From: Ligula intestinalis
Taxonomy: Eukaryota; Platyhelminthes; Cestoda; Diphyllobothriidea; Diphyllobothriidae
NCBI GenBank assembly: GCA_036362985.1
Contig: JAYGXS010000007.1
Span: 24,529,531-24,593,530, forward strand
Length of the DNA: 64,000 bases
Direction of reading: 5' to 3'
Below the pieces are notes generated by a model that saw only the letters and a program-made list of their open reading frames with translations, searched no databases and was not told the origin of the DNA. Both the position numbers and the translations under genes were made by a program. Positions 1-9,020 of the stretch are shown piece by piece (the first letter of the stretch is position 1; each line of letters opens with the position of its first letter).

Positions 1-131
1 CTAGATATATCAGACCTTATCAGCCATCCATTATTGGCTACCCGTATGCTCACAGCTCCATACCCGTCAGTACTTATTCCACAAATAATAACGGCCTACA
101 GTTCGTCTATCCACCTCTAAATTCTTTTTTT

Positions 132-1076
132 ATGAATAACGATAGCCATAGTCCCGCGACTCGAAACAAACATGATGTCATAGTGCTTAATGCCATGTCC
201 GTTATCAATAAAATCGCCCAACTTCGAGCTATCGCTTTCGAGATGATGCCCGATGTTACATGCACAACAGAATCTTGGACCCATCCAATCATTTCTGACT
301 CCTCCCTTATCATAGACGAGTATGACCTCTATCGCTATGATCGCATAATTAAGCGTGGTGGTGGTTGTCTTCTCTATATTAGAACGTCATTATGGCGCTT
401 TCCTTTTTATTTAAATAGCAAGTCCTTCTCTGGAAATTACTGGTTCGCTTCTATTATCCTGTCGCCCCGGCAAAAGGCGATTATCGGATGTGTAAATAAT
501 CCTCCTAACCCTTCATCTGAAGCAGATGCAAATCTGTGTGAGATATTCACATTAATTTCAGAATCCTCTTTTGAAGTTAAAATTATTGCTGGAGATTTTA
601 ATTTTCCTGAAATCGACTGGCTTTTAAACTGTTGTCCACCTAGATTTCAGCCTTTCCTAGATACCATTAATTTTTCTAACTGGTCTCAACTGGTTTGTTC
701 CCCAACAAGATGTGATTTTTACAAAAGGATTTGCTCGCCTCTCTTCGTTGACTTTAAGCAGGACATCTTCCAAAGTGATCACACATTAATTCACTGTTGC
801 CTTCCGCTTCTTTCTACGGAAAAGGCTAGTGCTGGTCGTACGTATCATGCTTATGACATCGCAGACATTAGCTTACTCAACAATTTTCTTGACTCGTTAG
901 ACTGGCAGAGTCTCTACTCCATTAACGACGCTGCATATCTTTCTGAACTCATGTCGGTCATTTCTAATAAAATGCTGGAATTTGTGCCGACTAAAATTGC
1001 AAAACCCTGCGCACCAGAATCGATCGTCCCTCATTTTATTTTGCTGAGACTAAATAATAATAATTTGTATATTTAA
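132..1076 (+). pseudogene. CR1 endonuclease (exonuclease-endonuclease-phosphatase fold), broken ORF2 part
   Basis: This stretch encodes the apurinic-like endonuclease that nicks target DNA for target-primed reverse transcription. Visible landmarks are an N-terminal NAMSVINKIAQLRAI block, the TESWTHP block (catalytic Glu), RGGGCLLYI, the GDFNFPEIDW block (catalytic Asp/Asn) and a late QSDHTLI block (catalytic Asp-His). The normal CR1 protein continues straight into reverse transcriptase; here the frame is lost near 1076. Cognate RT pieces follow in other frames, which shows a decayed copy rather than a separate gene. Confidence 0.8.
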
Positions 1077-1440
1077 GGCCCAAGGAAGCAGCTAAAAGAT
1101 CGATCTAGTAGATCGCTGTCTGTGCATTTAAGCATCGCCGAGATCTTCGAATTAGCGTCCAAGATTCGTCTTGCGCGTGACCAGCACAGGGAATATTGCG
1201 CCCTGAGTGAGTTAAAGTCTGAAAAATTGGTTGCACAACTGTTTCATCGTAGGTCCTCCGCAAAACGAGGAATTAAAATACCCCATTGCTTCATGGAAAA
1301 AAACATTTGTACTAAATGAGTCTGATAAGGCTGCATTGTTAAACGCTATCTTTGCGAAGCATTTACGACAGAATCCGAACCGGTCCCGTCGTTTCAACCA
1401 TTCCCAGACAATACTCTCGGGAACATTGATGTCTTCATAG

Positions 1441-2930
1441 AATTAATTCGTAAGCCTATAATTTGTCTAAAAAACTCGCACTCTCCGGGAATTGACGGTA
1501 TTCCCAACTCAGTTATCAAAACGGTGTCCACCTTTCCCAAATTACTTAGCCATATATTTTCAGTCTATCTCTTAAATAATTTCTTTCCTGACACTTGGAA
1601 GACATACATTATTCTTCCAGTCTTTACATCAGGATCTCGTTCGGACATAAATAACTACCGCGGTGTTCATAAAACCCCGGCCCTAGCTAAACTTCTGGAG
1701 AAGATAATTTTTAATCAAATTCTCGATTTTTGCCTAAAAAATAAGCTTTTAAGCGACTCGCAGCATGGTTTTCTACCTGGGCGATCATGTGAGACGTATC
1801 ACTTAGCTTTTTTTAACCACGTCACTTCCCTCCGTAACGAGCGGCAAGCCGTGGTTGTTATCTACTTTGACCTGAGCAAAGCCTTTGACAAGGTACCGCA
1901 CAGACGGCTTCTGGTAAAATTGGAAGCCATTGGCATCCGTACCCCTCTCCTCGACTTCATCGGTTCCTACTTGTCTAACCGCAGCCAGAAGGTCCTAGTA
2001 GGTGATCGTTACTCCACTGCTCAGCTGATCAAGAGAGGCATTTTTCAAGGTACTGCATTAGGTCTTTACTCTTCATTCTATACATAAACGAAATTTCGAC
2101 TGTTCTGAAAATTCACACAATCTCATTTATGCAGACGACCTCAAATGCATATACTCATTTTCTAAGGACACAGCCAATATATGCGTTGATAAAATAAATG
2201 CGGACCTACTTACTCTCTCACGTTGGAGTGCTACCTGGCAGATGGAATTCTCTCCATCTAAAAGTAGTTTCATGTGTTTCGGTCCCACCAAGGTTCTCCG
2301 TCCCCTAGTCTTTCAAAATACTCCGCTTTTAGAACGACCCTCCATAAAAGACTAAGGTCTAAGCTACACAAATAAACTAGCATTGTCGCCTCATGCGGAT
2401 CGAATATCTGCGAAGGCTGCACAGATATGCGGTTTTATATCACACAATTTCTTCCTGCTGGAAATAAAGTTAAAACTTTATCGCATGTATGTTCTACCCA
2501 CCCTAGAATACTGCTGTCCCTCCTTTTGTTTAATGAATGCTTCTGACCGTGATTAGATGGAAAATGTACAGAGGGTATTTACTCGCAAAATATTCGGTCT
2601 TCCTCGATCCACTACTTCTTATACGGAGAGATGTCAGTTAGCGAACACGACATTTCTTTGGGTCAGAAGACTCAAAGTGGGCCTCTGTTTCCTTTTTCGC
2701 GTTAACTCTACCTCTAACCTCCCACGAATCAATGCTCTCATTCCCGCAGATAGACCTTATGCCATATCAATCTGGAATAAGCTGCCCAAAAGTATTAAAA
2801 CCCAGCAAAACTACCCTATGTTTAAGAGAGCTATAACTAGTTTTCTACATTCAGGACAACTTTCACGAATTTTGGGTGCTGACTCGGTGGAATCTCTCTT
2901 TCACTCTGATGGCGTTCGTGGACTTTGAAC
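1441..2930 (+). pseudogene. CR1 reverse transcriptase and C-terminus, frameshifted
   Basis: Codons from about 1524 give the RT finger and palm blocks FFPDTWKTYIILPVF, QHGFLPGRSCETYHL and VIYFDLSKAFDKVPHRRLL (first catalytic Asp). The YADD catalytic box comes in a different frame near 2127. A third frame (2557-2928) gives the C-terminal region, including SIWNKLPKSIK and a final HSDGVRGL. The copy at 55471-56292 (-) keeps the C-terminal half in one frame, and its last 50 residues differ at only a few positions, so the two belong to one subfamily. Several indels make this copy inactive. Confidence 0.8.
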
Positions 2931-3194
2931 CCCGCCAGGCTTCACTGCTGAAGACTAATGCGGCTGAAGCAGCAGCCCGCAGTCTGCTAACCTTTCAGCC
3001 GATAGCGCGCAACTTTTGCCGACAACCATTGAAGGAAGACTGAGAACACTGTGTTCTTGTGCCAACCCTCTCCGTCTGGAACTAATGTTTTTAAACGATA
3101 TGAAACAGTTCTCCTGCTGATGAGTCAACTCAGCTTACAACTGTACATTTATTCCGTTTGTATCATACCTTTGAAGGCAGGTTTGTTTCACTTG

Positions 3195-3280
3195 AAACAA
3201 ACTCCCTATCTCGCCCAGTATTGACAAAACAAAAAACCTGAAACAAAACCAATACTGGCTGCAACATAGGGAGTTTGTTT
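3195..3280 (+). other. Conserved double hairpin in CR1 3' UTR (copy 1)
   Basis: Two nested perfect inverted repeats are visible. The outer arms of 15 nt (AAACAAACTCCCTAT at 3195-3209, complement at 3266-3280) enclose inner arms of 9 nt (CCAGTATTG at 3215-3223, complement at 3250-3258). The same 86-nt structure recurs at 55120-55205 and 23364-23449. A role as the structure recognised by the element's own reverse transcriptase is inferred. Confidence 0.75.
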
Positions 3281-3391
3281 TAGGTTTTTTCCGGTCTTCG
3301 AGGTGTTGGAAGGCGCCCAAGAGGTGCATTACCAACTTATTACAATTGCCTGTAAACTGGCATAATAAACATATTATTATTATTACTAAGT

Positions 3392-3450
3392 TTGCAATGA
3401 CGAGGCCCTCCGGGCCTAAAATATAAAATTTATTTATTTATTTATTTACA
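3392..3450 (+). repeat. Non-LTR 3' terminus: GGCCC hairpin plus TTTA microsatellite
   Basis: A short hairpin (GAGGCCC, CT spacer, GGGCCT) is followed by ATAAAATT and (TTTA)n. A near copy with (ATT)n lies at 5488-5535. This arrangement is typical of 3' ends of CR1-like retroposons; the rest of the element is not identifiable here. Confidence 0.5.
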
Positions 3451-4570
3451 AGTTGAAGAGCTAGCATATTTGATGTCACACAAAGGTTTATTATGGCTGT
3501 AGAAAACAGTCAACGATTGGATAACAATCAACAAAATCTTTACAAAGACAGTCCTGGAAGGTGGAGCTGGAGGCTACCGCCGGGGAAAGGGAATACGCTG
3601 TGGGACCCTCGCAGGAAGGGCAAATAGTTCTCAAAGCTGTTTACAGGGAGTGTGAGCCTGGAGACCACCACCAGGGAAGGGACTACAAATATACACTTCA
3701 TCTGCAAGGGCACACCGCCTACAGTATCCTTGGGCATTCACACCTCCAAAAGATTCAAACGAGGTCGCCTTTCTGTTCTCTTCGCAGATCCCACATCGAA
3801 GCAGCCCCTAATAGCGAAATTTAGGTAATCGTGACCCGTTTTCGTCGTTGTATGTTGTGACTGATTTTGTTTGGTTCCTATATTACTCGCGGACGCGTTA
3901 CTGAGGGGGCAAATGCGGACGCGGTCCCCAAATCGGTCGTGGGCAGTAAAATGCGGCACTCTTCCTATTCAGTTGAATAGCAATTTGAAGATCCTGAGGC
4001 GTGTGTGTCCAAAAAGTATAGCCAGCAAAATTACATTTCACGGCCTTCAGCAAGAGAGAGCTTCATTCCTGCAAATGGATATCTGCTGCATCATCTTGCA
4101 TAAGCCTTACTGTGTTGTGTCACTCTCTTTCTGACGGAGGCATATAGATTCGCAAATAACAGACATTTGGTAGACAGTCGAGCCCTTAAGGAGGCCTTTA
4201 AGGCCACCTTCTAAAAGGCTTACGGCCAGAACTTCAGAAGGGCCGCTGCACAAGGAAAAACTAGTGATCAATCAACGAAAAAATTTGGTACGTTTAAAAT
4301 AACTTTATGTGTACACTGCAAATTTGCAGTGTGTTGTGAGCGTAAGTTAACTTACTCTCTTCTTCTCTTTCAGGGTAACATGGGGCCGAGGACACGCAGC
4401 CGGAGCCTGGCCCTCCAAGGGGCCTTTAAAACCAATGACGACAATTTAAACCAGAACTAGTCTGTACATTTCTAAAATTGTATAATAAATTATTCTTATA
4501 CCCGAAAAAGTATTGAGAAAAGTGCTACACCGCATTTCATGCAAAAGGTTCTTTAAGTAGCAAGGCGTCC
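3451..4570. other. No recognisable gene
   Basis: Short ORFs only, none with a recognisable domain. A palindrome AAATTTGCAGTGT-like segment sits near 4315-4335 and a TATAATAAATTATT run near 4479-4495. I see no other structure. Confidence 0.4.
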
Positions 4571-4586
4571 TGCTGAAAGCAGGGTT

Positions 4587-4838
4587 TTGTCTCCTGTTTG
4601 CCTTGATAATAGTTCAAATCTCCCCAAGATTTCTGCCCTTACTCCCGTTACTCGCCCTTACAACTTAAGAAATTCAACGTTGATTATATCTCCTCCTGCT
4701 TCTTCCACTTCTAAGCGATCTCTATTTTTTGCTTCTAGGTATAGCTATCTTTGGAATAATTTGCCGATTGATATTCGGGCGTTGACTCGTCTATGTGCAT
4801 TCAAGCGAAGACTGCACATTATATCTTTACACTGAATC
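4587..4838 (+). pseudogene. C-terminal fragment of another non-LTR retrotransposon
   Basis: The translated segment reads RPYNLRNS, then RYSYLWNNLPIDIRAL and AFKRRL, the order found at the C-termini of CR1/Jockey-type ORF2 proteins (a tryptophan-asparagine block followed by a basic FKRRL end). Only about 80 codons survive and no RT is attached. It belongs to a different subfamily from the element at 1-3389. Confidence 0.6.
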
Positions 4839-4859
4839 TATTAACCTTTTGTTTTCTTC

Positions 4860-5485
4860 ATCTTTTCCGGGCAGCTTTCTCCACGATCCCGAGAAAGGAC
4901 CAACGGGAATTCAGGATCCCTTCTTGAAAGCACCTTCCACTGACTCATGTCCCCCGGAATAAGGAAGCAGTCTTGACGGCTCTCGTTTCGCTGGTCATCA
5001 ACCATCATCACGGCCTTATATTTGGTCACATCTCAGACATCCCCAACGATGGTCGTGTAGATTTGACGGACTTTTGGATCTCATACAGCGGTGCCCATCA
5101 CGATCATAATCTGGTGGGTTTCCTATGTTCTATTATGCCGCCCCGGTTTGGGAACCCGAGTGTAGTACCGGGGACCCATCTGTACCAGTAATGTTTCGTT
5201 AATAACTATTGTTCTGCCCCACGCTCAGCTTCGACTGAGTTTGCTTCCAAGCCCCATTCCCAGAGGCAGTGGGTACCAGAATACATATTCAGAATCTAGA
5301 TAACGATGTGGCTCATCTGTGTGTGCCCTTGAATTTCACCTTCCGCATGACACTGCTATATTCATTTTTTCGAATCTAACAAATCCGCTTCTAAACAGTT
5401 ATACTCGTCTTATAGCTATAGACTACGGATACTGTTTGTTAAACCAATTATTTCTAGTACTTCGTGTTATCCAATTTTTGGTTTA
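4860..5485. other. No recognisable gene
   Basis: Unique-looking sequence with short ORFs only. It ends at the 3' terminus of a retroposon (GAGGCCC-type hairpin near 5490). Confidence 0.35.
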
Positions 5486-5539
5486 TTGATGAGGCCCATT
5501 GGGCCTGAAATATACAACTTATTATTATTAAAATTAATT

Positions 5540-5686
5540 ATTAGATACGACACGGGCCATGACTTTAATTTCGCAGTAACAAGGATAATTGCTCACGCCG
5601 GGAGCAAAACCAAACGCGAGCTCATTGAGGCCTGGGCCACGGATGACATCTCAGTGCACAGATGTATTGAGTTGGCCCCCACATAA
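5540..5686 (+). pseudogene. Penelope-like element, C-terminal fragment
   Basis: The peptide contains GHDFNFAVTRIIAHA followed by RELIEAWATDDISVHRCIEL, which resembles the conserved tail after the GIY-YIG endonuclease in Penelope-like retroelements (a His-x-Phe block, then E-A-W and a final R-C-I-x-L). Only the tail survives, with a pyrimidine-rich stretch after it and a hammerhead-like motif 300 nt downstream (5983-6018), an order expected for a Penelope 3' end. The family call rests on motif memory. Confidence 0.5.
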
Positions 5687-5982
5687 ACTGCTCTTCGCAG
5701 GACCACCCGCACGGCGGACACGGTTGATTAATGAACCCTCCCCCTTACCTGTTAAACTCCCCTCCCCCCTCCTCTGCCTGTGTGACATTCGACTAGCTCC
5801 TACCCCCCCACAAATGTTGCTCGTTTTCGTGGAAGCTACGTGCCCTGACGGTGGACTATCCCTCCCTCTCCCCTTTCCCTCCCTTCCTCCTCCCTCGAAC
5901 CACCCACCCACCCTACCCTATGACGTTTGATTGACTCCAACCCCCTATAACTGTCGCTTGCTTTTCGTAGATGCCTTTATCG

Positions 5983-6018
5983 CTGACGATGGACTCCCGC
6001 AAGAACTCGAAAGCTCAG
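5983..6018 (+). ncRNA. Hammerhead-ribozyme-like motif of Penelope type
   Basis: The core CTGACGA (5983-5989) is followed by a stem-like segment, then CGAAAGCTCAG and AATAATAAA. The same order recurs at 43485-43523 (-) and in both arms of the 63181-63835 inverted repeat. Hammerhead motifs are reported in Penelope-like elements. Helix II here is poorly paired and stem I is weak, so this copy is probably inactive. Confidence 0.4.
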
Positions 6019-6528
6019 AATAATAAACACATGGATCCGGTGCTCGACCTTCTTTCCTCCTCAAGCTTGCAATTACCTGGAACTCGAACGTTCTCATTCA
6101 TTCCAGATACGAAATTGCCGTACGACACCTAGTACGACTTCGAGTACCATATTCGTGCGACAAATATGACGACATTGTGGTGCTGTCGTAAAGAAATCGT
6201 GCTAAATCGTAGCCATTTGCTAGTATGGGCGTATCTAAGGTTTGATGATACTTCTCTTGGCGCCGCCGGTTTTGCCGTCTACTTAAGCGCCAGGCATACT
6301 ACACCAGGGCATAAAAACCGGAAACTGCTTTCTCTGCTTGTTGTAAGACGAATAGCTCGTACTATGCAGCATGAATACTTTAACATAACCGGAGTAACAG
6401 TTAAGCGTCACTCGTAGTTGCCACACCGTTAACAATGCATGCTCCGCGTGCGCTGACCTCAAAGGGCATAATTTGAAAGACACAATGCCACTACATCCAT
6501 CGTGGTATTGCATATTAACAAAAGCGGA

Positions 6529-6601
6529 CGACCCTGGCAGGATTCGAACCTGCAATCTTCTGATCCGAAGTCAGACGCCTTATCCGTTAGGCCACAGGGC
6601 C
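6529..6601 (-). tRNA. tRNA-Arg(TCG)
   Basis: The 73-nt - strand sequence folds as a full cloverleaf. The acceptor GGCCCTG pairs with CAGGGTC, with one G-U; the A box is GTGGCCTAACGG; the anticodon loop CTTCGGA gives anticodon TCG; the B box is GGTTCGAATCC; the discriminator is G. Four T residues on the - strand (6520-6523) can terminate Pol III. No intron is present. Confidence 0.95.
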
Positions 6602-6609
6602 ACAGTGCA

Positions 6610-7290
6610 GCAGTGGCCTTTTTGAGTAAGTGGCTATTTACAAAATGGTTTAAGACTTGGCGTGTTGAATATAAATGATAGTTCTCTTAAACAAAGGATA
6701 CATTTTCAGAATTTCGGATAACTCTGGGTAGCTTATTTCACATTGTTATTAACTTTACCGAGTAAAACTGATGATACCTAACTGCGCATAACAGAGGTAG
6801 AAGCATGAAAGCGTCGCGGTTACTAATACGTACAATTCCCGTATATGCTGAGGGCATTGGACAGGTGAAACGTGCGAACGGTAAAGTCAGTATCTTGTTG
6901 GAATCTTGCGCGGAAGACTATTATCCCCATAATTGGAAGTTCCGACTACTCTTCGTAATGATGACCTGTAGGGGTGGCGTTCTTGCCTCCACTGAATATG
7001 CAGGCTTCTTGACGCCGACCGGACGCCAGTTTAATTTGCTCGCTAACTCCCAGTTCCCACTGTATGCCTGGGTATTTATACGTCATATACCTACGTCATA
7101 GAGGTCTATGAAATAATCCGAATCGCGCACAACTTGGCTCGGGAGCATGAATTAGCATCAAACTTTATGCTCTTGCGAAAAAGGCGTACGGGGTACCTGG
7201 AACATGGTAATGTTAATTCTTCTAGATGTTCTGTTCGAGTCGCCCAGACTCGGTCGTCTGCTAAGTTTTATAAAGCTAGTCCGCCCATAC
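6610..7290. other. No recognisable gene
   Basis: An ORF of 98 codons at 6805-7101 has no recognisable domain. The B-box-like stretch near 7223-7240 (GTTCGAGTCGCC) has no cloverleaf around it. Confidence 0.35.
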
Positions 7291-7299
7291 TAGATTGTA

Positions 7300-8570
7300 G
7301 GAAACATTTCCTTACAGAATTGCTAAATTCATTCTTTGCAAAACATGGACTAGTTTCAAGAGTAAAGTGCACTTTACCCATGAAACTATTTCCATAACCT
7401 TTATTCCTCTGTTGCCTACTTCGCCTATCCCAGCCATTAAGTTCTCGCCTCAATATACTCAAATAGAAATCAGTAATAATTTGCAGCCGGTAGGATTTGA
7501 TAACATTCCAAACTCATGTATTAAACAGTTAAGAGATTTCCTAACTTTACTAAACAAACTATTGTCAGCATTCCTCCAGAACAGTTTCTTTCCTGATTAT
7601 TGGAAAACTTATATTATAATTCCAGTTTTAAAACTGGCTCATGCTATAACATTCATAAATATTGCGGTGTTCATAAAAAAACAGCTTAAGTACTTGAAAT
7701 ACTACCCGATCACTCATTTGAAAAATGCCACAGGTCTTTGATTAATAAATTACCTTCGCTTCTTAATCAACATCTGTTGGTGGACGTCATCGATTTGGAT
7801 CAAGATAATTTTTTGATAAATTGCCCTACAGATGAATCACCTGCACTCTTCCAACTACTCCAGAAGTTTGCATGGAATTTAATAAAACACAACACACCAG
7901 TGCATAATGGTATTTGCTTTCCAGGTCACTTTTTCCTAATGTTGTGTTCACATCAGCATCGCACCAGAAGGGAGCTTGGTATCATCAGATTCTTTCATGG
8001 AGTCTAATGGAAGCCCGTGTGTTAATAATTCCGCATCGACAAGGTTTCTTGACCAGCTTTTTAGCTATGTCTAGAATTTAGGATCCAATCCCCTCACAAT
8101 GGGGAATGCCCATAGGAGATCCTCTAGAATTTGTCTATTTGCCTTGAGTTATGGGAAAATTGACGGGAATTACCTACATGTATTCTGTATTTTGAAGGGC
8201 TTGTCGCTTGGTCTTTGACGAATTTTTTACTTCACTATCACAACCAATCTCCGAGATAGCCCATTAAAAATGCGCGTTAAGCAGGCATAGCTGGAAGATC
8301 CCAAGCTCTCCTTTTCTGTCGTAGTGGTCAAGAGATGGAATACTCTCCATACATATTTTGTGATGTTGCCATCACTGGAAAGTTTTAAAAGGAAGTTTGA
8401 CAAAATTCTTTTCCAAAATGAGCCGCAGTCAAGAGGGGCATCAGTTCACTCTTGAAACTCTCGCCCATTTGCTATATTTTATGGATAAATTTGAATTATT
8501 GCAACCCAGATAGTTTCTTTGTACAATGTAGTCAGTTTTGCGTCACAAATAAACTGATCTGAAATTAATC
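7300..8570 (+). pseudogene. Heavily decayed CR1-like ORF2 and 3' end
   Basis: Fragments occur in the expected order: LLNSFFAKH (cf. LLNAIFAKH in the 1-3389 element), DNIPNSCIK, then LLSAFLQNSFFPDYWKTYIIIPV, the start of the reverse transcriptase. About 700 nt later come WNTLHTYF and SLESFKRKFDKIL, the C-terminal block, ending in AATAAACTGATC near 8548. Stops and frameshifts are frequent. It is related to but clearly older than the first element. Confidence 0.6.
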
Positions 8571-9020
8571 TTTGTATATTCTGGCAGTGATAGTGTTTAT
8601 AAATATTAGTCTTCCTTTAAATCACGGAAAGGATTAACAGGAGGTTCATACATTAACGTACAAAAATTTCACCTCAGTTGCAGAAGCTGACACCGAAAGT
8701 TTTGTGCTGCGTCTATATTACTAAGGTTTGAATTCAATAGGCAGTCAGATTTTGTGCATATTTCCTTAAATGAACTGAACTAAACGAACATATTCCGCGA
8801 GCGAATTCGCCCCTGCAAATGCTACAAGCACGCGCACAACGTTTTCATTCACATGAATATACTGGAGTGTTCATTGCTTATTTCTGTTCTTGTTGGTAGA
8901 AAACGTGGTCTGATCGAGTTGCTAAAGTTGCGTGGGCCTGGCGATTTAACACATTTGTTTAGTCATGCCGAAAAATAAACCGTCTTAACAAACGCCAACT
9001 CTGATTTTTTGGGCGATACT
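8571..9020. other. Upstream region of the NUF2 gene
   Basis: No coding region is recognised. It should hold the promoter or trans-splice acceptor of the gene starting at 9021, but I see no TATA box I would trust. Confidence 0.3.

Larger units (their letters stand above)
1..3389 (+). mobile_element. CR1-like non-LTR retrotransposon, nearly full length but decayed (copy 1)
   Basis: Order on the + strand is an APE-type endonuclease (132-1076), reverse transcriptase (about 1440-2340), a C-terminal region (2557-2928), a 3' UTR with a strong double hairpin (3195-3280) and a terminal ATT-rich microsatellite (about 3362-3388). The endonuclease has the GDFNFPEIDW block typical of the CR1 clade. The reading frame is broken by several frameshifts and stops, so the copy is dead. 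The 5' end may lie before the window. A second copy of the same family, truncated at its 5' end, lies at 55027-56300 on the other strand, and a 3'-UTR-only remnant at 23296-23485. Confidence 0.85.

Noticed and set aside
3115..3145. CTGATGAGTCAACTCAG in CR1 3' UTR as a hammerhead
   Set aside because: No GAAA follows, so the core is incomplete; both CR1 copies agree.
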